Source: Acanthaster planci (taxonomy: Eukaryota > Echinodermata > Asteroidea > Valvatida > Acanthasteridae). Taken from it: a stretch of DNA of 64,000 nucleotides. Shown one piece after another: positions 24,195 to 39,100 of this stretch. The notes below the pieces were generated by a model that was not told the origin of the DNA, searched no databases, and worked only from the letters and a program-made list of their open reading frames with translations. Location of the stretch: positions 1,588 to 65,587 of the forward strand of contig NW_019091672.1 of assembly GCF_001949145.1 (NCBI RefSeq), written 5' to 3'. Each line of letters starts with the position of its first letter. The stretch's first letter is position 1. The translations under genes were made by a program, and so were the position numbers.

Positions 24195-27100
24195 CTGAAA
24201 CAAATAAAACCAGGAAGAAGACTTTTTGGTTATTCTCACTTAAGAGCATATTTTTTTCAGGCATTTTTCCTGACATGAACTACTGTGACATCTTTACAGG
24301 AAGATACTTCTAATGTGAAGAGTTCTCTGTTCAAACACTAAATTGTATTGCTGATAACGTCTGAGAGAAAAGTTTGCTCACTGGCTCACTGTCATGAACC
24401 AATACAATAAATTAGCAAAGTAAACAGAATTCACATCAGCAAAATCTTGGTAAGCTCACATCTAAAATTACACACTCAATAATAAATTCAAAGGGTGCAA
24501 GCATTTTTTTTCTAAAACTTAATCAGGAAGGATGTGATGCCTCTAAGCTTCCTTCTTCCTTTACTCTGTGCACAATACAGACTTTCAGTTCTCCCCATTT
24601 GGACAAACGTGAATAAGCATCACACTGCAGTGGACTCAGAAACTGCAGTTTCTGGGAAATCTCACTGATTGGTTTTCTTCTGTGCACATTTTACGTGTAT
24701 CCTAAATTAAACTTTGGGAGCAGACAAGTCTCACATGACATACAGGAATGCCTATTCTTGAAATTGCAAACCCTGTAAAATCTAGGTGCATGTGGGTATA
24801 CATGTACTCACAAATGTCAATACCATACATGTACATGCATTACTATTGAAGAAAAAGTTAGTTTACAGTAGGCCCGTTTGAATAATGCAACTAGTAGACT
24901 AGTCACCAATCATTTGCCAATACCAAAAGGTTTTTGTGATCACAACTATCAATTTTCAGATGGTTGACTAGTCGTTATGCGGTGACTAGTTAGACTATGT
25001 TACAACCTGTGGAACTTGTAGCCTACGCCCGCGACTATTCACCTACATGTATGCCCACAACTTAACTACACAGTGGAGTACTCAGTCCCCGCAGTGCAGC
25101 GCTATGACACAGCACAAGCGTCGTGCTGTGCAGCACACACAAGAAATGCACAATGTACTACATGTATCTACACGTACAATTTGTACAACAAGGTTCCTTG
25201 AACAGTTGAGGCACATCGCACATCGCGCTAACACACCGTGTGCCGGCACAGCACGTACAGGTCTTCATATGGACAACTGGTCCAATCCTGACATACATGT
25301 AACTGCTCAGAGCACCACGTGGGCATGGACTACTACATCTTTCACAGGGCCATGAGTCTATGCTTTGAGCTAAGGAATTGTGTTTTATGCATGTCTGCAG
25401 AATAAATAAAGTATTTGTGTTGAATGTACATGTACATACTATAATTGAATCTCGTTGATTAGTCACAAATTTCATTTTAATTTAATTTTTCTAACGTGTA
25501 CATGTAAATCTGTGTGATCCAACCTCACTCAAAAGGATGACTTGTAGAATTGTGTGGTGCCTGGTTCCAATTCATTGAAAAAAATAGGGATGATTCAAAA
25601 GTTCATTTCATTTGTAATGTTTGTGAAATAAAAACAAAATGATTTGTTTTCATAGTAACAATTACACACTACACACAGTGATCTAACAATATTTGATTCA
25701 TCATAAGCTTTCTGGACATCATTTTATATAACAATAATGCTTATTACCAGTATAAGAAACTAGGTCGTCCCGCCTATTAAAAAAATTGGAGACTCCAAGT
25801 CATATGAATGTGACTGACTATCTGGGATGCACCTCGCCCATCTTTATATGCATTATGCATGTTAGTAAAGTCATTAACATTAGAGCGAACTGCTCCATGT
25901 GCGCTGCAGCATTCATGTACATGTACATTGTATTTACAATGCCAAGAAACTGTGGCTAAATAATTAGTGTCCTGTATGAAACTAGTCCATCAATACATAT
26001 TGGGATAATTCCTTCATGAGATGTTAAGGGATTTTTTTTTCAGCTGTCAAGAACAGAGAACCCTAATTAAAGATGTGTAGTTTGGATATAAGCTGTCAAA
26101 ACCAGCTCTCAAAAGTGACAAAACTTTGCATTAACTGTCTGTACAAATGTATCCGAATTCGTTGACTCTTATAATAAACAAAAACTGGAGTCATGCATAC
26201 CATGTTAGGAGACATAGTGGCAAACAAATGGCCGTATATCACACAGCATTAGAGTACACAGCTACCAATAGCTATATTGTGCATGTGGTGGGCCCACACA
26301 GGCAATGATACGAAAACCACTTCATGCCGTATAAAATTTCTAAAAAATTTGCAAAGCTGTATGGCTGCACTGTCTTGAGATAGAGTAGTACAGCCTAGAA
26401 ATAAAGACATTACAATAGGGAATACATACATAGAAAAGATAAAATTGTGTTCTGTGAATTAACCCATCGTAAATTCCTTTCTCCACGATGTCTATTTGAC
26501 ATTTTTATTACCATGAGACTCTAACTGAAGGTATAGGTAGCCCGGGGCCCCATACAGCCTGGCCATAAACTGGTCCCTGTCCTCTACTGTGGCATTGTGT
26601 TGTGCGTCAGGCACCATTTGAACACTGCTGAATATATATAAACACATGGCATTTTCACCTCTTCGAAAGTTGTTGCCTACAGCACCACGGAAATGAGGGT
26701 TTCCTTCCAAAAAAAAAGTAAGCAGAAACAATTAAGGAATGTCACAAGCATTTTTGACAATTTTTTTATCTTACAAAACTGCCTCATACATTTATGTCAT
26801 TTAAGAAAGTGTGAACTCCAACCAAACGCACAGTGTGACATCATCTCGGATTAACCCTGTTATGCAAATGCAGACACGGTTTTAATAGGAAAAAAAGCTA
26901 GTAGGCGTGACTTTTTATTGATAGTCACCATGACTACTGCAATTCACTCATTGCACACACCTAGTTTTTATCAGTTTACATCGACAGCTCAAAAAAGCAA
27001 ATGGATTTTTAATGGTCGGATTATAACAAGTTTACTACCTAACAGTGATTCAAACTTGAAATAAATAATTACAGTCCTTTTCTTTTTCAACACTTATTAC

Positions 27101-30100
27101 TATTGATTAACAGCTTTAGGAGCCAATTTTATGTATCAGTTCCACCTGTCGACTACATGTATAGGTACTCTTACATTTGCGTGCATGGATGCTTCGAACA
27201 GTCAGTTTGGAAGAGTGCCTTTTAATGAGAGAATATGTACGTACACTGTAAACGACATGTACATAAATGTAGGGAATAGCCCTAGTGTTCCTGGGCTAGT
27301 AACACTTTTATGGACACACAGGCAATCAGGCATGTTTTTCTTTTAAATTTGACACCTGTTCAAAACACTGTTTGGGTACGATCAGTGTCCATTCCACTTC
27401 AAACAAAAGCATTGAAATCTACTCTCTCATAACATAAACTGAACATGTGCATGTTTTATACTGTACATGTACGCTGAAGTTGAACGGTGCATGTACAGTG
27501 TTTGTACCAATACTGTACACATACATGTAGGTAAGGCATGTATGTCTAGACATGTACAAGTATGTGATACATGTACATATACATGAGGCACAAAGTACCA
27601 GTTGGCCCTTGCGTAAGTTTGGTAAATAATAGTAGCATACATGTGCAATGTGTGCAACCCCTCCAGAGAAAATGCCATGAACCAAGCATTGGTTTCTAAC
27701 ATATCAGTGCTCATGAATGTACCAGAAGTGTGCAATATGCATACAACTGTGCCATGTACACGAATGCACTTACACTTGACAGGTACAATACTTTACAGGT
27801 TGTTTATGTAACCTTGCTGCGCAATCAAAACCCTCATGAAGGAAAGTGCTAATTGAAGAAGACTACACATACACTGTACATTGTACCTGTGAACAATGGA
27901 GTATCCAACACAAGAGCACATGGATGTACATTGTATACGTAGATGCCAATATGACCATGCACAAACACTCTTCAGCATCATTTCTCATTTGGAGCCCTTT
28001 CCTCTCTTACCATATTTACAAAACATTTAAACAGGAAAAAAAATTACATACATGTATAAACCTTGTGTTCTCAAAACATGTCTACTGTACATAATAAACA
28101 ATGCATATGAGCTGGACAATACACATGGTTTCCTCATCTTTCTAAACCAGACAGAGAAAATATTCACAAATGTGCAATATATTCACGACTGAAAAGAGTG
28201 CCAGATCCTTTGAATAGTGTACCTACTGATGCCACTGTTTCCCACTTGAGTAACAGGCAAAGACAGAGACAGAAAAGACAGAGGGAGAAGAAAAAAGTCA
28301 AGCGACTTCTGGGCATCGATATCAACAGTCCCAAGAAACATTGTTCCCTGCCTTAATATCAAAAGGTCACCACGCAGAAATCAAACTACCTCTGAAATCA
28401 TCTGTGCTCAGGTTGACACCCCATAATGCTATTGACTTTTGAAAGTCAAGAGTCCACACTGGGCAGCCTATTTTCTTGCCTTTTCCCCTCCTTCTTCGAT
28501 TTTATCGGGAGGATTATTAAATGGGGATTTACGCACGTGTGTGAAATGTGAGCCCGGGCATGGGAGGTTGACTATTGAAAGGTTATGCAGGATTTTTAAC
28601 TGTGGCATGTATTGTGTTATAACATTCCTCATAAAGAAGTAGCATTGATGGTAGATAGAGTAGAATGACGCAGTTGATGGATTTCCAGGAGGTGCTTCTT
28701 TCTTCCCTGTTTCAACTTTCAGATTTTCTTTAAATAGGCACTGTTTTCTTCTCAATGAGGTGTCGACAAAAAAAGTGACAATACCGGTAGCTTCCACAAT
28801 GCATGTGCACCACATGTATGATTTGGGCAATCTGGAGTTTCATCAACATGTAAATTGGTATACTGGGTAATTACACCGATAAATCCATACTTGTAGAAGA
28901 TATGCACATGTACATGTACCACAGGCAACAAGAAAGACAAGAAAGTTTGAAGTCAGCAAGCATCTTTTACTTGGCATGTAAGTTAACGGCATAGAGTGTT
29001 TGAGGTAACTCATTCTGAACAGGTGTCGCTGTCAACCCTACAAACCTCATGACATTATGTATGTATATCCACTTGAGTCTAGTCTGACATGAGAATGAAG
29101 TCACAGCTGCAAAGTGAGTGCACAAGGTACCCGTTCATATTAAAGCATTAAGTAAGAAAGCTTTAAGCTACAGGTACCAAGCAACTTGAGGTAATAAGTA
29201 TATAGTATTTGAGGTTAGTCAGAACAGATTCAGAGTCAACCAAACAAATCGGGTGAAGTAACACATCCACTTGAATGTGGTCTTTAGCACATGAACATGA
29301 AAACACAGCTGCCAAGCTGTGTTAAGGAAACTGGGTGCAAACAATATCATAAAGCCCAGACACAACCATGCTACAGGTACATGAACATGAAGTCTAAATG
29401 ATGTGAATAGGCAATGAAAATATATCTTTAATTATTGACGCACTTTGCAAGGCTATTTATGCAAATCTGTGAATTCTCAAGTACATGTAGGTACAGTGCA
29501 CAACTGAGCATGTTCTGTCAAGTCTGATGATGAACAAAATCCTTCAATAACTTTTATTTCTAGCTGCGACTGAATAGCATCTTTACATTTCAAGCAAAAG
29601 TGAACAACACAAAGTGCAAACACAACTGGTGTCCCCATAATTGATGTTTTATTCCAGATTACTTTTTCATAAGTAATGCAGACTTTCCTTGGAAACTCTT
29701 AGACAATTCTACGTCATAAACTACCAGTATTTCCATTGGATTAAATATCATGTTTCTAAATATCCAAATTTTAATGGACTTGTGAATGTGTAAGCCCATA
29801 AACCAAATTTTGGAGACACACTTACCGGTACATTTACGTGTACTACATGTACCTCTGCCCAATGTTATTCCAAGCAAAACAATGAACAATCATTTATAGA
29901 ACATCACAAAATCATGGGACCTTTCCAAAAGTAGCATTCTTACTCATGAATGTAAACTTTAAACCACTGAAACTTACAATAAAGTATGCACACTTTGGGC
30001 TAATGCTCAGTCTTAACCAAGCAAGGTGCTACATCACTGAACATACATGTAAGTAACTCGGTTAACTCTTAAAATCCAATGACAAGAAGTCCTATGAATA

Positions 30101-33100
30101 TACATGTACCATACATGTACATGTAGATCTGGGGAATAAAAGACTCCTTCCTGACCATCATAAATATATTTAGCTTTTGTTTTCCATTCCTGAAAACGAA
30201 GTGCATAAACAATGGCCTGCAAACCAACAAAGCAAACAAAAAACTCTACAAGGATTTTCATCAAGGGTCGCAAATCTGGGTTTGATTCACTTTTACACAC
30301 ATGTAAATGCACCTGTAAAACTTGTTTTTTCCCAAAAGGTACAAGTAGCAATGACTTTGCTCTTTCCACACGCAAGACAACCCATGTTTTTCCTGTGCAG
30401 CATGCATACATCACTGAGCTCCACTAATGAAAAATATCCCCTTCTTATGGGGAAGACAATACAGGCATCTATACGGGCAACTGGACTGGCTCAGGAAGTT
30501 GTCAATGTTAAAGGTAAAAAAAAGTTGGGCTGAATCGCATGACCCTAGGAAGAGTGAGAGTAAAGCTGACACACCCTCCCCAGATTACTCACTGCTAGCA
30601 GTGAAGAGCACAAGTTGTACATGTACCTACCCGAGTGCAGATGCAACTGTACATACATGTACTGTACATGCAGTAGAAATACAGACATGTACATGAACTG
30701 GTACATGTACCTTACAACAGCTTCTGTAGATTGGAAACCGTACATTTTGACTGGAAGTCCACTCAACACTTCTCAACCATACAATATCTTTATTATCAGG
30801 ATGCCAAACTGGGAGATACACATTGTACATCAAAATGGCGGACTCAATTCGCTCGTTCTAATGAAAATGCAAACCGAGACTGAATGACTGAGAAAACGGC
30901 TTAAAGATTCATTTGGTGGGATGTGTATGACGCTTTGTACACTGCAATTATGAAAACCAATCTTTACTTGTGCGCGTACAAGTAAGCCCATGCAAAAGTA
31001 CTGCATGTGGTTCATGTACACAAACCTGTCCACATCCTACAGGAAAATTGAAAAACACGAAGAAGGTTCCCTGTACTACACCGCTAAGTGTAATTCTGCT
31101 TCACATGTCAGGCCCTATAAAGAATTTTTTTAGTCATACAAATACCAGACTTGTATAGTGGGTGCATGCTCTGCAAATGGAACACAAAATGAAAGTGCAA
31201 ACGACCAAGAGTATATTGAAAAATACATGTACAGTACATGTCCTAAAAGTCTGTGGTGAAACACTCTGGTTGCAAAAGTAGTAATTTCAGCTTGTCCATG
31301 CTACATGCTTGCATTATACGGAGCATTCTAACAAACACGAGTAAAATGTCCAACCATATACGAAATGTGTACAATTTGTATAGGGTTTGGTCTTTTGATG
31401 TCACAATTGTGTTTTTCCTACAAGTGGCCCCTAAAACCATAGTTGGCTGTGTGAATTGTAAGTAAAAGTATAATTCACAAAGTGTTAAAAATCCCATGCA
31501 GCTATTAAAACTTCAGATAATAATACAATTATGTACTACTAAATGCAAAATGGAAATACAATCCTGTTTAAAAACCAATGGGACAACTGTCAAGTTTGAA
31601 GGGATTGGTGGTTTAATCGAAACCAACCAAAAGGTGATATTTTTGCAAAATTTGGCCGCCCATACAAGTTGTAGGCAAAATGAAAGTGGTTTATTGTACA
31701 TAAACAATATTATTATGGATAAGGGCATATGAGTTTTCATGTTCCAAAGACTTCCATTTCATTGCTATGTTGAATGTCAGTCTGTAGCCTACGCTGAACA
31801 ATTGGGTAATAACACAATCAGGGGTGGCGTTACATTGTAACAATGTGCAATGAATGTGCCATGACACAAGGCAATCATATCTGTCTGCCTGGATTATGTA
31901 CCATACCTGTCGTGTAACATCATGCACATACATGTACATGTACATGTATGTACATGTACACAGGTCTGTGCATACAATGTCTTGACCCAGCACACCCAGC
32001 CAACCCTTGAACTCTTAGCTATCAGTTCAAGGTCAAAAAACAACTAACCTTCAAGACTGCCAAACAACATCTTTTGATGTCAGGGTTTGTGCACATCACA
32101 TGGGAACTCTGGTTTCCAATTTCTAGGATCCTGGGGGATGACATTTCTGGTTAGTCACAGCTATTGGTGTATACTGGGCATGTGAGGTGCATGTCGAATT
32201 ACAAAAAGGCACAGTCACACTTTTTCAGCAACTGATACCAGTGCATGGAAAGAAACCACCCTTATTGATCAGTGACGTACAAAATGTGAAACTACATGTA
32301 CAGTGTAAGATAAAAGACTGGGAAATTCAGGCATAAAAAGAAACAGAAACAGCTCACACATAAATACATTGTACAGGACATGAGAGCATGTCAGAGCCCT
32401 TGAATTTCCCCTCCATTCCGACTGCAAAATCCAATATATTGGTAGTTCTAGAATCCAACACAAAGTCCCCTTCCCATGTAAATGTACACACTGTAACAGT
32501 TGAACTGCTTGCAGACCTGCATTCACTAACTGTACAAAATGTATTTCTCTGAAATTTACCAGAATGGACTTTATGTACTAAGTTCTCAACACTGAAAAGG
32601 AGACTTTGAGGACACTTCCACACTAAATTGCCAAAGCCAAGCAGTCCTCTGGGGATACATGTACATGTACACTGTTCATGTACTGACTGTCTAAATGCAC
32701 ACAGTACCACTATGCACATTCATATTGATTGTAGCACAACATACATGTTTCCAGTGCTCATGCTGCCTTTTCACACTGGTTCTCATGAGTACCCACACGA
32801 CATGTACTGTACATGTACCAGTATGTACGGTGTATGCCACTTTTTCACTGTATCCAATGTGAGATACATGTACACGTACAAGTACATGTACATGCAAACA
32901 CATTCTTAATGACCCTACACACATGTACAGTATACACTTACATGAACGGCATCCAATCATACTACAGCGCACAGTAAGCCACTGATACCTGTACAACGTA
33001 CCGCTAGTGTTGATTTCTGCACATGTACAAGTGCATGAGCCAATAATGCAGAAATAACACACATGATCTGATCCACCCCTGTCCTTCCCTCTGTCCCACC

Positions 33101-36100
33101 TCCAGTTCCCTTTCATTCTGCATTGACCTTTCAACTAATTTTCCCGACATCGATCGATATGGGGTGCTACATGTACCCTGCAATGTACATGTTTATTACA
33201 TGTAGGTGATATGTTAAAAATACCAATTTTTAGCCCCTGGATTTTCAAATCAATCATGTACTTTTAATTCACATACTGTATACACTCACTTCAAACAAAA
33301 AAATTCAAAATTCAAAAACAAGAAACACATGCAAATATCTAATAAAAACTATCTGCACATGTACCAGTACCCTGTCAGAACACTACAAATCATGACAAAA
33401 GAACACTACTTCAACTGTTCAAAATGACAACAATCCAATTAGGAAATTCGATACTATTTATGCTACAGGTACCTTCCAACAGGGTCTACCTGTTGGATAT
33501 GAAAATACAGTGTGACCACACATTGCAATGGCAGGCATTTGGTTAGAGAATCCTGACATGTAATGATTACTACGAGTACTAGTGTCTTGGACAGTCACCA
33601 TACATGTACATGAAATTACACCAATCCAGCACTGTGTGGTGGCTCTTTGCTTTTCTCACATTTTCTGTCATTCATCAAAGCTTTGAAGGATAGTCTATAT
33701 TCCCCCCTTGCAGAATTGACTACGACAATGTCAATTGTGACTTTTGGGTTACCCAGATAGACAGTAGGGTAGGCTGGGAAACTGAGTCACTGGGAAAGCC
33801 TCATTCTTCAAAACCCTTCCTCTGCTACTCCCTCTGAGTGCATTACAACCTAATTTGTGTACTAGCCAATGGCATGAGTGAGAGATCTAGGATTTTAATA
33901 TCAGATTTTAATATCAGACACGTGCCCAATTACCAGTTACATACATGTCCGTGCCACTGGTTATCATCAGTGAATGTACTTCCTGAATTTGTTTATATGT
34001 ACATTGTACTTTTGTGTTTCAGAACCAGCAAAGTTTGGACAGAAATATACAGTGTTTTTGTTGTACCAGTACATGATACCTTTTTGTGTGTATGGTTTCT
34101 CAGCATACATGTACTTTGATCACAACAAACAACCGGGCAGGTACATTGGTACTGCACACATGGGCATAAACCTCACGTTCTACAAGTAATCTTTCAACAA
34201 GCTTGTAGTCAACCACACTTTACTGTACAGAATGTACACGTTCATAAGCACTACACCTGTACGCGTAAATATTCACCTGCAAAACTGTTTGCTCAGACCT
34301 ACTGCTCTGTCCATGATTGCTACTAGTACACATGTACATGTTTGGCCCACACAGAGCAGTTTTTGAAGATCTCACTGGAGAACTAGTCATCTACATGAAC
34401 ATGTACAAGTAGGGTCAACACTTTCGCACATGTGCACACAGTCACAAAGTTCGTGCAACTGGGCATAGAAGGTGCATGCTTGGATCATGGGTCCAACATT
34501 GGTTCGATGTTTGAAGCAATCCATTAGGTTCTGCAATTCAGTGAGTGCAAACATCTTAACACTGTAAATTTTGGCAATCAATACAATGCATGGCATTTGG
34601 TTTAAAAATACCTCAACCACTCCCCCCCAAAAAAAGTTCCCAAAAATTTACAGTTCTGCCAGTGTGTAAAATGCCTCATCAACTGTTCATGATATATTTG
34701 ATAATTTGATTCAAAAGCACAAACATGCAGACACACATCTAACACAAGATGCTTTGGGTTCACTAGTTTCAAATCCCTTAAAACTTAACACAAGCTTTCA
34801 CAGTCTGAGTTGATGGCAGTTTAGGATCCTACATGTCACTAACTGCATGAAGATGCACGAACCGAACGCAATTTTACCCTGGAATTAATAAAACTCCTGG
34901 AGGATCAGTGTTTGCTGCTGTTACTAACTAGACAGTTCAAGTGCAAAACTGGATAAAGATCAGAGAAACAACAGCATGGGAAGGAGAACGGATGGGAGGG
35001 GTAATTACATTACATGCTGAGGGGGCATGCTGCCATTTGATGACTGCTTCAAAGAAACTGAACAAAGTGAAAACAAACTGAGTACAAGCACCTACGTACT
35101 GGTATGTACGAGTTGCTCATACAAACAGCCTGTCTCAGAAACAAGTTCCACTTTCCAGGAAATGATTTTCCAAGACAAAACATGAGCATCCGGCCACTTT
35201 CACTTTTTTAACCATATTCAAGAAAATGCATGGGACTGCAATATTTTTGCAGACAGCTTGATCTTTTACTCAGGACAACAGATCCCAATGAGATCGATGT
35301 TGAACAAGGATAACAGACTATGGATACTACATGTAACTTGTTTGCTGTCAGTTTATAATAAAATAAAACAGGTCTAGTCCCATGACTCGACAAAGTTTGT
35401 CTGTACATGTACAGTCCAACCCTTGAGGGAAAAAAATGCTGCATGCTGCATCAATTCCAGAACATTAGCCTGACAAAATTTTTGTTAGCCTTATGACCAA
35501 GTGTTCTTGGAATAGGACCAATACATGTAAAGGCCTACATGTACATGTACAGTTTGTCACAAACTAACACATATTTGGCACGGCATGTGGCCGATACATA
35601 CATACAGTTACAATGTTTTTGAAAATTGAAGTACAGAGTACCAGTATGAGAATGTACATGTATTTACACATTGGATGAAACTGCACAGCTGCAACACCAA
35701 GAACTTTGTCAGTGGGCGATCCAGAACCAAAGTTTGGGGGGGACCAACATCTTTTTTCAAGAAAGAGGCCAACTATTTTGAATTCATTTTTTGTGGATTT
35801 CTGTGGAGTGTGGCTAAATTTGGGGATTTTATACACGCTTCAGGAAGAAAGAAATATGGAAAAAGAACTCCAAACACCTTTCATTTGATTTCACAACAAA
35901 AACATTTTTGCCCTTCGTCCCTGGAGGGAAGGGCACAGTATCTGTTGACCCCATTGGACCCATCAATAGACTGACAAAACCTAGTCCAAGTAACTGGGAT
36001 CCTCCCCTACTACCACCACCAGACCATTAGCTTAGATGCTTGTACTCTACATGCACATGTACAGCATAGTCTGATGGCCATTTTCAAGGTTACCTTTTTC

Positions 36101-39100
36101 TCAGAATTTAATTGATTCTCAAGTGACAACAGCCACATCCCTGGGATGTTACTCTCACCAGACCATGCTAAGATGTTTTCTAATGGGTGACAAAAAAAGT
36201 ACAATATTTTAAACCAATTAAATGACTTTGTAAATGGGCATCTACAATAGCACCATGTATCCGTAGACGTGTACATGTACTGCACTGACTGCAGCTACAA
36301 ATTCTACATTTTTATGTGGATCAAATACCAAGACAACAGAAGGCAGGTTCTTCTCAAGCATGTACAGTGTACTGCAGAAATACAGGTGAACTGTACAAAG
36401 AACAATGGTCTCCCAACCAGGAATCACTTTGCACGGTTCAAATCAGTTGTCACAAATTGGTAGGACACCCAATCCTGTGCTGTAGACCAGTAAATAAGTT
36501 ATCCTTACCAGTTTTGTTTACTTACGAATTGTACAATGTGCAAAAGGAAATATCACTGGCATACCAGTCTGTGAAACAGAATGGCACATGGCAGATGATA
36601 CAAAATATTTACACAACTCTGCCCAATCCACCATTCCAGTAATAAATGATGCAATCTACAGAGACACTTTTAAGACATTAGAATGTATTTTCCATCTTTT
36701 TGGGAAGACCACACTGGGGAGTTGTCCTAAAAAATGCATAAATGTGTTACAGTGTTACTAATTCTATGTGCACTGAAGGTGTACTAACATCAAATTGTAA
36801 CACACTGCATGCAAAGGTGCATGTACTGTACATGCTACTGGGTTGTCTTATCAAACCAAATCTGCACTGAACAGACATTTGTTATTTGTTTCTTGGTCTT
36901 CCACTCGTGCACTGTTTGGCTAGTTACATGTCTATCTGTGGCAGAAAAGGTATGCCATCTCAAGAATGCATCTGATGTTACAGTGGGTTCTATGAAAACT
37001 ATCAAGAAGACATCATGAAGACTCTTGGGCATGCCACGTTTGAGTCTGAATTTCAACTTTTCGAGTACTGGGAGTATAATTCTCACTTAGAAAACTGAGC
37101 ACAAGTCTGGAACAGAATGCATTGTTCCTCAATATGAGAGAAACAGTGTCTTTAATCAATGTAGTTCAAGCAGAGTTCACCCCTAGAATGCAGGGCTAAG
37201 GGAGAAATCAGTGGTAGGCAAGACTTCCCGAAGTTACAGGGTCAGGAAAGTCCCTGTTAAGGAAGGGATCGACATGTAAATGTAGACACTGTGGGTCCAA
37301 TGTATGGCTGATTTGAAGAAATTGGTTGGCTACAATGAGCCATAGTAGGTACATGTACGTGTAATGCAATTGTGCAGTATCTGTATAAACGTGTAGAACT
37401 GTTTATCTTTTTGCTGCCTTCCGCTTTTACATACCGGTAGGGCCTACAAGTTTTACATGTTTTGAACTACTTGTAAATTCATTTGTAGTCTCCTACTGCA
37501 TTCTCATTATGCAATAATCCTTTGGGGAGTGCTATGATACAATGGGAGTGTAATGCAACGAAGACACTCCCAAAACCATCCGTAAAATGAATGGACGTTA
37601 CAGGTACATGTAGCTGCAATTTGTAGCTTTTATCTATGAAAATTGTTTTAAAGAACAAAACATCAAGAAAATGGCATGGAATTGGTATGGGGTGAATTTC
37701 GATCAAAAAGGATAGATTTTGGTTTTAATCCCCCAGAACAAATTCGAGTCAACAAAGGTTTATGTTTGCACAATCCATCAAAAAGTAGCCATTTGCCAGA
37801 TATGAATATATAGCCCAGATACTACATGTAACAAGGCCATCCCTGACCCCAGATGACCTCAGTTGCCCTGGGTAACTCTGCCAGGTGACACCTCCACGGT
37901 GAGCCATACTGTGTGCCCGCACAGCAGTGTTCCCCGATTAATATGTGCACCCTAATTTACATGCACATAAACAGTGCACTGTACAGTGTACAGTGCCACT
38001 GAAGGTGTAAATAAAGATCATGTGGAAACAGTATACTGACACAAACTGCTCCTCCATGCGTAAAGTAAACTAGAGCAATAGCTATATTAATTAATCTAAC
38101 TGGGCCTACATTTGCATCATCATCCCCTGTATTAGGCAATGAAACTTCATGTACATGTACACTCTTTCCTCGATGTTTTCACAACTGTGAAGACTGTGAA
38201 CAGTTCTGATTCTGGACCAGTGATGCAAACAATCCCCATCAGATACAAATTAGCCAGTTGATGCCAGCAAGCTCTATGCTCACCTAGTCGCAATGTTGGC
38301 ACCAGCACTTCAGAAAATCAGAATCCTGTCTGCATGAGGGTGTCCTGTTTTCTTTCTGTTCTTCTTTTCCCCTTTTCCTCCTCTCTCAATTACATTTACA
38401 TGTTAAAGCACCAACCATACAGTGCCAGAAACATGACACTGATGAACCCCAAGTTTATTGAAATGTGCATTAACCCTGGGAACAAAAAACCCCTTACATA
38501 TTCACAATCCATAGCAGTGCATCTCTCCTTTCATTTCTTGAACGAATCACTGAAAGAACCCCGAAACATACAACTGATTTCATCTCATTTGAATAAATAC
38601 ATGTAGGCCTATCATGTGTCCCAACTACTCTGTTATCTGCAAGAGAGTACGCTATAACCAGTTCTTATAGGGTACCGAAGTGTGACATCATTTTGAACCT
38701 GGAAATGTAATGCAAATGAATGGAGTATGTGCATGTGTTGGTTCATGCGCTGGTTTTTATGCCAATGCCTTTTACATACATCATTGTGCACGTGACACAT
38801 TCACTTCAGTACTCTATAGCCCAATGTCACACAGACTCCTGAAATGTCCGATTTGGAAGGGGGGGCTTTTGCTTAAATTTGTATGCGTACATGTTCATGT
38901 GTACATTTAAACACAGAGCAAATGGGCAGATTTGCTGTGCACAAATACATTTGAGATTTTCTTCCCCAAAAGACAATGGTTTTTCTAAGAACTGCTATAA
39001 TCATACCGGTAGCCTTTTCTGTCCCAATTACTTCAATGCATATATCGGGCCTCAGGGCAGACATTACCATAGCTCAAGATGAGTTTATTTGTACTGATGA

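Noticed and set aside
24885-25000. Inverted words GACTAGTCACC / GGTGACTAGTTAGAC
   Set aside because: The shared stem is about nine bases within 110 bases of AT-rich sequence, too little to call an element.
30034-30414. - strand frame with an exon-like start after TTTGTTGGTTTGCAG (AIVYALRFQEWKTKAKYIYD)
   Set aside because: The acceptor looks fair, but there is no donor, the frame runs into TACATG repeats, and GC content does not differ from the intron.
34387-34620. - strand frame MFALTELQNLMDCFKHRTNV, exon-like
   Set aside because: The peptide looks plausible, but no good donor follows, the frame ends in a TACATG tract, and there is no family match. It is kept only as a note.
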